Shown: piece by piece, positions 1 through 23,759 of the stretch
Layout: each line of letters starts with the position of its first letter
Numbering within the stretch: position 1 is the first letter of the stretch
Source: Temnopleurus reevesii
Taxonomy: Eukaryota > Echinodermata > Echinoidea > Temnopleuroida > Temnopleuridae
Direction of reading: 5' to 3'
NCBI GenBank assembly: GCA_036244855.1
Contig: BQKZ01006091.1
Coordinates: forward strand, 8,892-32,925
Length of the DNA: 24,034 nucleotides
The notes under the pieces: model-generated
Database searches by the model: none
Seen by the model: only the letters and a program-made list of their open reading frames with translations
Told to the model about the DNA's origin: nothing
Program-made: the position numbers and the translations under genes

Positions 1-177
1 CGGAAAACGAGAGGGAACACCCACAAGTTTCAACGTCAACTCATCAAACGTGACGTCCACAGATTCAGCTTCTTCCCACGCACAATTCAGGATTGGAACA
101 ATTTAACGATCGACACCTCAACAATCAATTCCTTGGACTCATTCAAATCAAAATTAAAGAATCAAAATGCCCAGTAA
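1..177 (+). mobile_element. C-terminal end of a LINE (non-LTR retrotransposon) reverse transcriptase ORF
   Basis: Frame 1 is open from the window edge to a TAA at 175-177 and gives 58 residues. It contains FSFFPRTIQDWNNL (from about position 64) followed by SLDSFKSKL. A Phe-Phe-Pro-Arg-Thr-Ile-x-x-Trp-Asn-x-Leu motif with a downstream SLxxFKxxL is typical of the extreme C-terminus of CR1/Jockey/RTE-type ORF2 proteins, just after the reverse transcriptase domain. No start codon is present, so this is the tail of an ORF that begins outside the window. It lies in sense orientation in the intron upstream of the first Hsp110 exon seen here. Whether the element is full length cannot be judged, and the LINE clade is uncertain. 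Confidence 0.75.
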
Positions 178-14284
<14,107 letters not shown>

Positions 14285-15739
14285 CGATTGCATCTCAGTA
14301 GTGTTATGTATTTTATACTCGCGTCAGGACTCGAACGTTCATTGGTTGTAATTCTATCGAATCAAAATCAGAAATTATATCCATATACATCCTAGTAAAT
14401 TGAATATGTTGTCTAATTCCCATTATGGATGGTGAAATCAATGTGGCACACAAGCCCCCAAATAAATTCATCCATTGGTTACCCCTTGCATTTTGTTTTT
14501 ACAAAGAAATAATTCATCTTTTTTTTTAAAGAAAGATTGCCAATGTTTCCTTCAATTGATTGAAAATGTTCTATGTTAGTTGAATACTTGAAGAAAGACA
14601 GATCAATGTCATTGTTAGAATGGACATTTGTTACATTTTTTTCCAAACTGAATCGTCCCATAATATTCCCAGATGTTGATTTTGTAAAGGCACTTTTTAA
14701 ATTTTGTTTTGTTTTTTAGATTTCTGCTGCAATAGATATGTTTTCCTCAAATTTGCTTTCTTGTATAATTATACATATAAATATGTAAAAGCTGCCATCC
14801 ATCGTTGAATATTTACAATTTGTCCAAGGAAGAAAATTATGGGCAGGAATGATTGGAGGCTTTTTTTAAATGCTTATTAAAATTGTATGATTTATTCGCT
14901 TTTTCTGTTTCCAGAAGTTGGATGTGAAAGCTACGAGCTTGACTCAAAGCTTTTTGTTTCTTGTCTATTTTTACCTATACTGTAACAAGTTCTTATTCTC
15001 TTGTACCTATTGCTCTTATATCCAAAGTGATGTTCAATATAATGTACAATTATATATGGATCTGAATATTTATTTTGAAATCATTATGTTCCTTTACTTC
15101 CAAAGCTATGCAGAGTGAGGAAAAAATACAAAATTTCACTCTTCGAAGGAAATCTTGAATCAGTAGATGAAAAGAGCAGGGCATTTATCTTGCTGCTGAT
15201 ACTAATATTGCATGAATCATTTGGACCATAATATTACAAATTGTTTTTTCTCTTATGCGATCAGTAAATTTGCTTGCAATCTGGTGCTTAGATAGGTCTC
15301 AATTTCTCTTAAAATGTTAAAAAAGTGCCATAAATAGCTTTGTTGATTATTATTCCAAAAGCACAATTTGATTATTTCTTTCAGAATACTTTTGAACAGA
15401 TTGATTCATTTCGATTTTTGTATTTAATGCTTCTTTTGACAATTCTTGGATTAATTCTACACCTGGCAATTCAGGGCACAACATATGGCAACTAGCCTCA
15501 GTCAAAAAATTTAGCTGAAGCTTGAGCCAAATTTAGAAAAACAGAGATAGGTTATTCTATTTGTGTAAATAGATATGAATAAATGCAATGAATGATATTT
15601 CTTCTGTGATCATGAACACATAAAGGCTGCTTGTGCAGTACACCTAAACACGTCACACCTCTGTACCAACCCCAAATTAATGTTTTATCCGCACATTATT
15701 GTCTTCACACTTTGATGTTTGTCTGGTTGCTGCAATAAA
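14285..15739 (+). other. Probable Hsp110 3' untranslated region
   Basis: This AT-rich stretch follows the stop codon and has no supportable ORF. AATAAA signals occur at 14461-14466, 15578-15583 and 15734-15739; the last is followed by a GT-rich TTGTATATTTG. Further AATAAA at 16846, 17562 and 17849 allow longer forms. Compared with the introns it is poor in fold-back elements, which fits transcribed UTR, but the true end is not determinable here. Confidence 0.6.
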
Positions 15740-16188
15740 GGCTCTGCCTTGTATATTTGAGGACATCTTTGTGAGCCGAATGGACAAAAAGATTGGACAA
15801 TATTCACTGAACAAGCAGGGAATTCACTTTCTTTTATCTTATATTGTGAGAGCTTAAATGGGAGCTATTTACTTTGTCCATTCTGTTCACAGTGTACATG
15901 GCATTTGACCGTAGTATGCATCAATGTAAGATATTCACTTGCAATTAGTATGCTGTTAGCTTGGATGCTTCCCTTAGGCTGTAGATTTTTCACCAAAAGA
16001 TAGAAATAGATTTTCACCAACATTGAGGTTTGAGGCACCTGTGTTACAAATGTGGAATCATCTCCGTAACCACATTTGTTCACCACAATGTATGACACTC
16101 GTATGTTATTATAAAACATATGCAAGGTGGAGGCTAACAGATATATAGTGTCCAACAATAATTGTGTCAAATTGAATTTACATTGTCA
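15740..16188 (+). other. No gene seen; possible extended 3' UTR
   Basis: AT-rich. A 10-bp perfect hairpin, ACAAATGTGG (16046-16055) with CCACATTTGT (16070-16079), is the only structure noted. The 101-codon minus-strand frame at 15865-16170 has no recognisable domain. Confidence 0.5.
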
Positions 16189-16371
16189 GAGATGCCAACT
16201 GTCCAAGAATATGCATTAGGTGTATTTTCATTGAAATTCAAGGCTTTCATTACATGTGAATTGCTGCGAGTGCAATTATTGTGATCATGTTTGCTCTCAT
16301 TCTTGTTCAGCTCCTGTGTTATTCACATTTTCATTTTTACTTCATGCACATTCTGAAATGGTTGGCATCTC
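16189..16371. mobile_element. MITE-like inverted repeat element
   Basis: GAGATGCCAAC at 16189-16199 is exactly inverted at 16361-16371. The similarity continues inward: AGAATATGCAT on the left matches the complement of ATGCACATTCT on the right. No target duplication is clear. It lies within the possible extended 3' UTR. Confidence 0.55.
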
Positions 16372-17984
16372 CGTAGTGTTAATATGTGAGTGATTGTTAC
16401 ATAGATTTTCTCACTGACAGATGTTGTATTCACAGGTTGTATGAAGATGTACATATTTGTCAGTGATGGCAGCCTTGTCGCTCATCACCACTGACCAGAC
16501 AATATGTAAACCCTCTGCTACTTGGATGGGTGCTAGACACTTTTTGAAAGATAATAAGTTTTGAGTGAGTTACATTTCACCTAATCAATCTATGTGCACA
16601 AACAGTTTTAGGATATCTTAGAATAATCTCTCAGTTGCTAATAGGGACATCAGAGAGATGTTTCCAACCAAAGAAAAAATTATTTAAACTGTGTAATGGA
16701 AGGCAAAAAAATCTTTTTCTAGTACGTAAGTAGGGATGTGATTTAGAAATGATTACCATAAGCCAGTGATAAAGAGGGCATGACATTTTGAATCTATATA
16801 TGTTGGATAATCTAAGCCCAGTCTATTATGTTTTTATTTCTTTTTAATAAATGTGAATATTGCATTTTGCACTCTTTTTGGAAGTGAATTATTTGAGAAG
16901 GGAACTGTATTTTCATTTTTTTTGTGCTATTTTATTTCATTCTTTTATGTACAACTTCATTTGAAAACATCTGTATTTTGAGATTTCAAATGAACAAATA
17001 TATATTTTTAATGATAGGGTCATTCACCTGAATTGTTTAAATCCTTTCTTTGTCTGAAAGGGTCAAATTATCAGGCAAATTCAAGATGTAGCCCCATCCG
17101 ACCTCATATTCTTTCTCATTCACCCTAGGTGTACTTATTCAATATGTGATACATTGCTTTTGGAATAATCATAAACACGTTCAATAATAACAATGATGTC
17201 AAGGAAAAAAGGGACAGTGTTTAATTTACGAAGCCAGTGATTACTGGACCGTTTTTCAGAGTGAAGTAGTTTAATAGTCAAAGATATTGCTTTGAGCATC
17301 ACTTATTAATTTTTGTATTAAAATTGAGTGATAACAACTGTACATATCTCTGCATGGCTAGCACATATGACATGGGTACTACAGTGTATGTAAATCAAGA
17401 TATGAATATACAGTGATAATACACTATCTCTTCAATTCCAAGGCAGCCTCTATTTTACTTCCTTATTTTTCCTTAGAAGAAAATGTTCTGCTCTGCATAA
17501 TTAGTGAATCACTCAGCAGCAAACAATGTACAGTTTGTTATATGTACAATTATATTCAAGGAATAAACTAATTCAAAATATTGAAAAATAGATTAGTCTT
17601 GGTAGGACTATTGTGTAGGAATGGTGATACTGAATTAAATTATTTCTACCAAATCTGTGTCATGAAATGAAAAAGCAAAAGTATTTTGCTGTATTTATAT
17701 AATGAAAACAGTGGACAAGCCATATGTGTGTGGAAGAACTGTTAAATGAAGTATAGTTGATTTTTTCCTGCTTAATTCTTGTAGAAAAAGCATGGCATTT
17801 GCACTTCGGCAAATGAGTGATTATAAAGAAAGTATTGTTTAGATGTGTAATAAATAGTTACTTTTGTTGTATTACTGTATGAAAATGAGAAGTCCAATTA
17901 AAAAGGCTTGATGTTTTGTCAAAGAAACATTCAGATAAATTATCTGTTATTCACCATTTTGTATGTTTTCACATCTTAAGGAAG
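16372..17984 (+). other. No gene seen; AT-rich, possible distal 3' UTR
   Basis: No coding frame, inverted repeat or tandem array was recognised. AATAAA occurs at 16846-16851, 17562-17567 and 17849-17854, each in AT-rich context. Confidence 0.5.
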
Positions 17985-18400
17985 GGTGAGCACGATTGGT
18001 AGGGGAGAGATGGAGAGAGAAAGATGGAGGGAGAAAATCTGAGAGAAAGAGAAAGGGATAGAGAGGGAGAGAAAGAGAGGGAGAGAAAGAGAGGGAGAGA
18101 GGGGGAGAGAGAGATTAAGAGATAGGGAGGGGAGGGAGGGAGGGAAAGAGATAGAGAGGAGGGGGAGGGAGAGAGATGAAGAGAGAGAGGGAGAGAGAGC
18201 AAGAGGGGAGGGAGATGGAGGGAGAGAGAGATGAAGAGAGGGAAAGAGTGAGATGGAGTTAGATTAGAGAGAGAGAGATGTAAGAGTCAGATGGAGAACA
18301 GGTAGAGACGGGGGGGGGGGGGGGGGGGGGGGGGGGGAAGAAGTTACGACAAAGGTTTGGGTGGGAGCCAGAGGAACTCATGGGGAGAAGAGGGAGGGGG
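17985..18400. repeat. Polypurine GA/GGGA tract with G28 run
   Basis: About 300 bp are almost pure purine on the plus strand (GAGAGGGAGAGAAAGAGA-type), followed by 28 consecutive G at 18310-18337 and further purine-rich sequence. The minus strand reads as Ser/Leu/Pro repeats. Such tracts can form triplex (H-DNA) or G-quadruplex structures. It separates the Hsp110 gene from the second transcription unit. Confidence 0.92.
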
Positions 18401-18889
18401 TCACTGTAAAAAAAATCAAACTAAAAAGAGTTTGGGATGGAGAAACTGAAGAATAGAATATAAATAAAAGAAAATTAATGTTGATGAAAAGGCTCGTATA
18501 GCAAGACTCTATAAAGTTGTGTGTTTTTTAAGTAAGGGAAAAAAAGAAGGTGCTTGGACACAACATTTGAGCATAAGCTTTGGGGCAGATATATGTTCAT
18601 TGCATAATTTATCTGTCTAATCCAAGGCTTGTCTTATGTATCCCTAACATTCATCTCCACTTTATAGGAGCTTGGTAATACGGCTATATATCACACTCGT
18701 ATAATGATAAGCTTGTTTTGTAGTATTACGCAATAATTTATGACACCTATAACATGCTTATCACCAAAATATCTCTAAGTAAGATGGTAAGAAAGATGTA
18801 AATATGAAGAAAGTGGAAATATGTTTAAGGAATATTTCGCAAAATTTGCATGAAAAAAACATTATTGGATTTGTATTGAATTTTTCAGC
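18401..18889 (+). other. No gene or repeat seen
   Basis: AT-rich intergenic sequence between the purine tract and the CpG-richer promoter-like block; nothing recognised. Confidence 0.5.
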
Positions 18890-19181
18890 TCAGTCTGCGT
18901 TTTCGCGCCAAATAATTCTAGATAGTTAAATTATGACCGCATTTTGCCAAAATACTGGCACTTTCCTACTGCAATAAAGAGTTTAATCCGCCAAATGTTT
19001 GAGGGGGTAAGGAAGGGGGATAGTGATACCCCTTTTCCATGTCGAGGCACCCCTTCTCTACCACAGGTGCAATCAGCGGTCATTGCAATCGACACGCTGA
19101 TTGGTCGTTTGTATCTCATGGGCGTGGTCGAACCCCAGACGAGAACAAGCAAATAAAGTTTCCCGAAGTATTTTCCACATT
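18890..19181 (+). promoter_or_regulatory. Candidate promoter of a second gene
   Basis: This block is visibly richer in G+C and CpG than its surroundings. It contains TTTTCGCGCCAAA at 18900-18912 (E2F consensus on the minus strand), CTGATTGGTCG at 19097-19107 (inverted CCAAT, NF-Y type), GGGCGTGG at 19120-19127 (GC/CACC-box type) and AAATAAAG at 19151-19158 (TATA-like). If transcription starts near TTCAGG at 19180-19185, these sit at about -80, -58 and -30, the usual spacing. The 163-codon minus-strand frame here has no recognisable product. This reading is an inference from spacing and composition. Confidence 0.5.
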
Positions 19182-19338
19182 CAGGTGCGTACGAGGACGC
19201 CTTGTATATGCACGCAGCGAGACCGGGGATAAACTCCATTGATCCCCGTCCACTGGAACTGAGCCGCCCGATCGTACAAGACCTCGAGAGTGAACTGCAG
19301 TGATTTCTTGAATCATTTTCGTTCTTTTCAGAGAATAG
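19182..19338 (+). other. Candidate 5' non-coding exon of a second gene
   Basis: The interval downstream of the candidate start site ends in a perfect donor, AATAG/GTGAGT at 19339. It contains an upstream ORF of 31 codons, ATG at 19208 to TGA at 19301-19303, beginning MHAARPGINS. I infer splicing to 20915, making this exon mainly 5' UTR. The start coordinate is approximate. Confidence 0.45.
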
Positions 19339-19576
19339 GTGAGTATTGTTTAGAATGATAATGTTGGGAATAACTGAGTTGACATGTTGATCCTGAATGT
19401 ATGCAGTTAGTTTGTGAATCATTAGGTGAAATCTCGAGATGGATGTAGGTACTAGGTTAATTGTATGGGCGGGTGACAGACGTCAATTTAGATTCAGATA
19501 CTCGTTTGACTTGGAGTTGACTGGTATAGAAATTGTGCAGTTGCATTTGTACGTTCTACCTTACCATTCAGACTCT

Positions 19577-19641
19577 GGCGCTAATGCACTTTGGTATCCA
19601 GCCTAACTTAGGGTATATGTTATAGGGTTTAGGGTTAGGAT

Positions 19642-19682
<41 letters not shown>

Positions 19683-19781
19683 ATTTAGGGTTAGGATTTA
19701 GGGTTAGGATTAGGGTTAGGATTAGGGTTAGGCTTAGAATTAGGGTCAAGGTTTGGCTGGATACCAAAGTGCATTAGCGCC
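19577..19781. mobile_element. Telomere-repeat-cored MITE with 27-bp inverted ends and 8-bp target duplication
   Basis: The 27 bp at 19577-19603, starting GGCGCTAATGCACTTTGG, are exactly inverted at 19755-19781. CAGACTCT flanks directly on both sides (19569-19576 and 19782-19789), a perfect 8-bp target duplication. The core, about 19607-19747, is a degenerate array of TTAGGG with TTTAGGG and ATTAGGG variants. It is 205 bp and non-coding. An 8-bp duplication fits hAT-, P- or Merlin-type transposition; the class is not settled. Confidence 0.92.
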
Positions 19782-20021
19782 CAGACTCTTTCTAGCATAG
19801 TGTCAGTATAAGATGACATGGGGTATCTGCATTAATTGGCCAAATCGTGTTATCTGTCACCACCATCCTTTCATGTTGATGTCTATGCGTAGATTTTGTG
19901 TACAAAGTCAATGCGAGAGGCTATCTGTCGCCAGCAATGACGAAACAGGCGGTAGTGAATGGAGAGATGACAGATAAGAAGATAATACCCATTAATTTAA
20001 CTTTCTAACTTTCTACTCCTG

Positions 20022-20136
20022 AAGGTCAATAAACATTAACATTCTAAATCTGGAATTTTATCTTTTACATTTTGCTACCTTGGCGAAAAGTAAAGGCTAA
20101 AATTCCAGATTGAAAATGTTAACGTTTATTGATCTA
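20022..20136. repeat. Fold-back element with ~37-nt arms
   Basis: The left arm 20024-20060 and right arm 20098-20134 are close reverse complements: GGTCAATAAACATTAACATT versus the complement of AATGTTAACGTTTATTGATC. The loop is about 37 nt. It lies in the proposed first intron of the second gene, with no clear target duplication. Confidence 0.7.
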
Positions 20137-20914
20137 GGCAGAAAGATAGATGGCATTGAAATGGTGAATACTGATGGAGAATCATGTGCATTCAATTTTA
20201 GGAACCTTTGAAAAATTGTCTGTAGGCCTATAGTGCAGCGCCCATTTTTATAAAATGTTAACCACAGCGGCATAGCCCATCCACTTTTATTTCCTCCAAT
20301 TTTCAAAATGTTATGCTGTGGGCAGTGGTGATGAAAATCTGAGAAGAATAAATTTGAAAACAAATTATCACAAATAGGTGAAAAACAAAGAAATTGTTAA
20401 ATTGTCATTTGTCATTAGACTGACAAATCAGTCTCCTTCGATCAAGATTTGCTCCGCTAAGGCAAGTCGCCTGGCTCCGATTAAAAACAGAAATCATGAA
20501 AAAAATCCTTCAAACAGATGGATTTTTCTGTCTACAATGCCACCTCCTTTTGCCCAGCTATGTTGTTTCATTCAAATCTATGAAATGAATATCATTGTAT
20601 TTGTCATGTATGCATAGAACCTTAGGACTATATGATATTTCATTGTATTTTCTAACCATAACTCACAATTTTCGATGAGTCTGAAAAGTACTACTTTGTA
20701 GGCCTGTATATTGTCGTAATCTGCAACATCTTGGCCACATTTGTGTGACTCTGTTACCTCAAACGATAATTTCTCAAATCTTGATATAAACTTTTCCCCC
20801 AAAATTGTTTTGTTGGTACATGAAGAAACATTTAACGTTGATTATGAGTATTACCACTGTGGGCTAGATTTATGTTTGATAGAAGTTTTCATTCATTTAT
20901 TTTCTTCAAAACAG
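20137..20914 (+). other. Proposed intron of second gene, no further feature
   Basis: AT-rich sequence with no recognised gene or element. It ends in a pyrimidine-rich stretch and acceptor AAAACAG at 20908-20914. Minus-strand frames at 20097-20363 and 20578-20802 have no recognisable product. Confidence 0.45.
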
Positions 20915-20996
20915 ATTTTTCCGTTCGTCATCATGGTTCGTGCTTTCCTTGTATTATCTCTGGCAGTAACATTCTACTTTGCTTTGGAAGCTAAAG
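20915..20996 (+). CDS. Candidate first coding exon of a secreted protein (signal peptide), gene unrecognised
   Basis: Bounded by an acceptor ending at 20914 and a consensus donor AAAG/GTAAGA at 20997. The ATG at 20933 has A at -3 and G at +4, a strong start context. The 21 complete codons give MVRAFLVLSLAVTFYFALEA followed by Lys: a basic residue near the start, a 15-residue hydrophobic core and a small residue before a likely cleavage site, which is the layout of a signal peptide. The exon ends in phase 1. I could not identify the following exon: acceptors near 21782 and 21840 give only a few residues before a stop. The mature protein is therefore unknown and probably lies downstream of the window. 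The upstream promoter-like block and 5' exon support it. This is inference from sequence signals. Confidence 0.5.
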
Positions 20997-21230
20997 GTAA
21001 GAATTATAATTATAATGACATCAAGGATTGGTTGTTGTTTAGTCAAATGTTTAGATCTATTGGGGTGTTATAACACAGCAATTGATCGTCAAGTGCCAAT
21101 TAAAACCATCCTCAAAAGTGGAGACAGTGCACAAATGAAAATTCATGTTCCAATTTTCAACTGATATGCAGTTAATTGTGATCAATGGCAATTTTGATGC
21201 AATACCCCCATGACTGATAATTACCTCGCA
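20997..21230 (+). other. Intron after the signal-peptide exon
   Basis: No exon recognised. CAATTGATCGTCAAGTGCCAA near 21079 and the complementary-looking TTAATTGTGATCAATGGCAA near 21172 hint at another diverged fold-back element. Confidence 0.35.
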
Positions 21231-21239
21231 ACTATCATT

Positions 21240-21480
21240 ACTACTTCATGGTTGCAGACTTCATAGCCTTTTTGCGCCCTGTTAGGCCTCACTCCTGTAA
21301 ACAACCGCAATGAACTTTGTGTCCTGCAAGTACCCAATGAGAAACTGGGTTGGAGTGACACATGTGGTGAATCGTTTTGCAAAAAAAAAGAAGCCAACGG
21401 TGTAATGGGGATTGAATCCACAACCTGTTTATTTTCCATACTTTTTGACGACTTGACCACTAGACCATGATACATCCAGT
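21240..21480 (-). mobile_element. tRNA-derived SINE-like element
   Basis: On the minus strand TGGTCTAGTGGTCA (plus 21454-21467) fits a pol III A box, and GGATTCAATCC (plus 21409-21419) fits a B box. They are 34 nt apart, as in a tRNA gene. The region further 3' on the minus strand includes a TTCTTTTTTTTTGC stretch, then CTCATTGGGTACTTGCAGGA, which resembles conserved SINE body sequence. It does not fold as a functional tRNA over its acceptor stem. Target duplications were not found, so the boundaries are approximate. Confidence 0.6.
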
Positions 21481-21489
21481 GATCAATAT

Positions 21490-22080
21490 AATTGATACTT
21501 TGATGGGGTGTCATATTGTATTTCCCAAGTGTAGCCTGATAATAGCAATACGAGCAAATTTTTTAATAGCAATCCAAGCAGTGAAAGTTCTTTTCAGTAC
21601 TGGTGTTTTGATTTGGGATGTCGGTAATAGGGAATATGATTGCATAAATCTTGAGGAAAGAAGTGTAACACTTTGAGAAGAACAGACAAACATTTGGACA
21701 AAGTTAGCAAGTTCTATTCAAGTATTCACATTAGTTACAATGTACATGTTCACAAAAGAAATTTCCTTCTGTCAGTTCTGCAGAGAAATGTTGTACCTGT
21801 TAGGTGAATGAACATGGAAGCTAATTTCTTTTGTGTTCATGAAGCTACTGTGAAGGTTTGAATGACATCATTCCTATTTGTGGTTGTGAGGAGGTGGTAG
21901 AGGGTTCCTATTTGTATCCAAAATAAAGATTCAATCTTTCATTCTTCAAGGGGATCATTCATGGTCATTATTAATTTGGAAAACAATTAAAATTTTAATG
22001 CCCTTTTCATCTTTGATACAGGTAGATACTGATAAAAAAAAATGAGCATGCATATAGCAGAAAATGTGTTGATAAAAGAC
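21490..22080 (+). other. No gene seen
   Basis: AT-rich. AATAAA occurs near 21921 in CCAAAATAAAGATTC. A candidate acceptor TTCTGCAG at 21775-21782 leads to only six codons, Cys-rich, before TAG. Not supported as an exon. Confidence 0.4.
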
Positions 22081-22084
22081 TTAA

Positions 22085-22570
22085 AGGTAGAAAACTACAT
22101 TTGCACATATTACGGTTATGCTTACAACTTGTTGTATACCTCAGATATGCCAAAATAATAACCTCTATGAAGTATTTTGGTCGAATGTAGTCCAGAATAT
22201 TTAATTCAAATAAAAATCTATTCTATCATAATTCATCTTGACACCAACTGTATCGCGATACTCCTAGCGTATTGCGGTACTACACACACACAAAACATAA
22301 GAGCACATACAGTGCGCACTTCAATACACTGCCACACCATGCAGAATACGCACTGAGAGAGACTCTTGCGCTATTGGTCAACAAGAGGTTAACGGCTGTT
22401 TTGAATTTTGAACGCACGGTCCATTAGTTCGAGGCCTGAATAGAAGAATTATTATTGGAATAACTATAAATGCGCCTAGATCATGATAAGTTCTAACATA
22501 TAGTACTCTTCAACATAACACAACACTCTTGGAAAGTCAAATTTTAGGCTGCAAAAGAAGTATTCTACCT
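22085..22570. mobile_element. Non-autonomous DNA transposon flanked by TTAA
   Basis: The left end AGGTAGAAAACTACATTTGC and right end GCAAAAGAAGTATTCTACCT are imperfect inverted repeats of about 20 bp. TTAA lies immediately outside both (22081-22084 and 22571-22574). TTAA duplication is typical of the Kolobok and piggyBac superfamilies. The 486-bp interior has no transposase. It contains a perfect 12-bp palindrome GTATCGCGATAC at 22250-22261 and a CpG-richer half with CTATTGGTC, an inverted CCAAT. Confidence 0.75.
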
Positions 22571-22574
22571 TTAA

Positions 22575-23440
22575 GGAAGATTTAAGCAAGAATCTGCAAC
22601 CCCCAAAATAGATATCCCATTTATAAATGATGTTTTCCCAGTTACAATACAGCTCATCAAGAATTTGTTATAGATGATATCCAGGAAAAAAATGCATCAA
22701 ATATGTTTCCTAGCCATATAAATATCATGGTCCAGTGTGGATTGTCTATAGGTACTTTGTATTTCACTAACTGATTAGGCCTAGGTGGTAGAAATTAGGA
22801 TGATTCACAATTCCCTGATTGACAACACCTATGACCAGCTTACAGTCTCCTGATTACTCACAGGATTTACCAGGCATTCTCACCACTTTTTTAACATCTT
22901 TATTCATCTTGAACTATCTTAGTATTCTGTATGAACAAAACAAAGTGGAAGATTTTTCAAGTGCATTTCTCATTTAGACAATTGGTCCCATTGAAAAAAG
23001 CGATGGCCTTCCCTGCTAGTTTGCAGAAAAAGTAAAAAACGGGTGTTACATTACATTCACCTATTCAAAAAACATAATTTTATTGTACATTTTGGCACAT
23101 GTCAAATTCATTCAATACCGTATGCAAGAATACTTTGATTTTTTTTCCTATATCACCTAAATTCCAAATTTTAAACTACATGTAATTCAGTATCATAGGG
23201 AAGATGTTGGCAAATTGTTTTTCCAGAAGTACAAATGGATAAACTTTCACAAACTGACTCTGGAAAGGATATGTATAAGTTAGAGGGAAACCGACCCCTG
23301 GAACTACTGTGCTCTCATTGAATGAAAAAAAAAACCAGATGAACAGATTGTGAGATTTGAGCAAAATTTGGCAACCCGTTCAAAAGTTATGAATTTTCAA
23401 AGTCACAGACTGAGCTATGACAATCCCTACCGCTCATGGT
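22575..23440 (+). other. No gene seen
   Basis: AT-rich, with no recognised exon or element. From about 23190 onward the sequence may belong to the same larger repeat as the fold-back that follows; the left boundary is not defined. Confidence 0.45.
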
Positions 23441-23730
23441 GATCTGTTCGGCAAATCTGACGAAATCTGTGACGTCATGTCGGACAACTCCTCACTAAAT
23501 CTGTACACAAAATTCCACATTTTTTTTGGAAAAGGCAACAAAATCTTTAATTTGTGGTTGGGGTATAGCATTTCTGTATTGATTCTGCATGTATTTCAAG
23601 AAGAATGATGTTGCAACCTTACTCTAAATTTTTATATTAATCCATTATTAAAAATTCTATGTACAAAGTGAATGACGAGTTGTCCGACATGACGTCACAG
23701 ATTCAGTCGGTGTTGCCGAGCGCACGGATC
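23441..23730. repeat. Fold-back element with 26-bp perfect core and paired CRE sites
   Basis: The 26 bp at 23465-23490 (core TGTGACGTCATGTCGGACAA) are exactly inverted at 23677-23702. The arms continue imperfectly outward to GATC at 23441 and 23727-23730, and inward for another 20-30 nt. Each arm contains a full palindromic TGACGTCA, the CREB/ATF site. The loop is AT-rich and non-coding; no target duplication found. Confidence 0.75.
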
Positions 23731-23759
23731 CGCATGATAGACCGGCAGCCAGCAAGGGT

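Noticed and set aside
15865..16170. 101-codon minus-strand frame
   Set aside because: No domain, no splice or promoter context, AT-driven composition; it lies in the probable 3' UTR.
17969..18202. Minus-strand Ser/Leu/Pro-repeat frame
   Set aside because: Direct translation of the polypurine tract; low complexity with no gene signals.
18944..19156. Plus-strand 70-codon frame MPKYWHFPTA...
   Set aside because: It lies upstream of the likely transcription start, lacks splice support and has no recognisable motif.
18931..19422. 163-codon minus-strand frame, the longest in the window
   Set aside because: It overlaps the promoter-like block and 5' exon on the opposite strand. It has no recognisable domain, and the higher G+C lowers stop-codon frequency enough to explain its length.
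19850..19977. Inverted TTATCTGTCA (19850) and TGACAGATAA (19968) as a MITE
   Set aside because: Only the outer 10 bp pair well, the next bases are weakly related, and no target duplication was found; left as a possible old element.
21775..21800. Acceptor TTCTGCAG followed by a Cys-rich six-codon end, as the last exon of the signal-peptide gene
   Set aside because: It would give a protein of about 27 residues with almost nothing after the signal peptide, and the upstream tract is weak.
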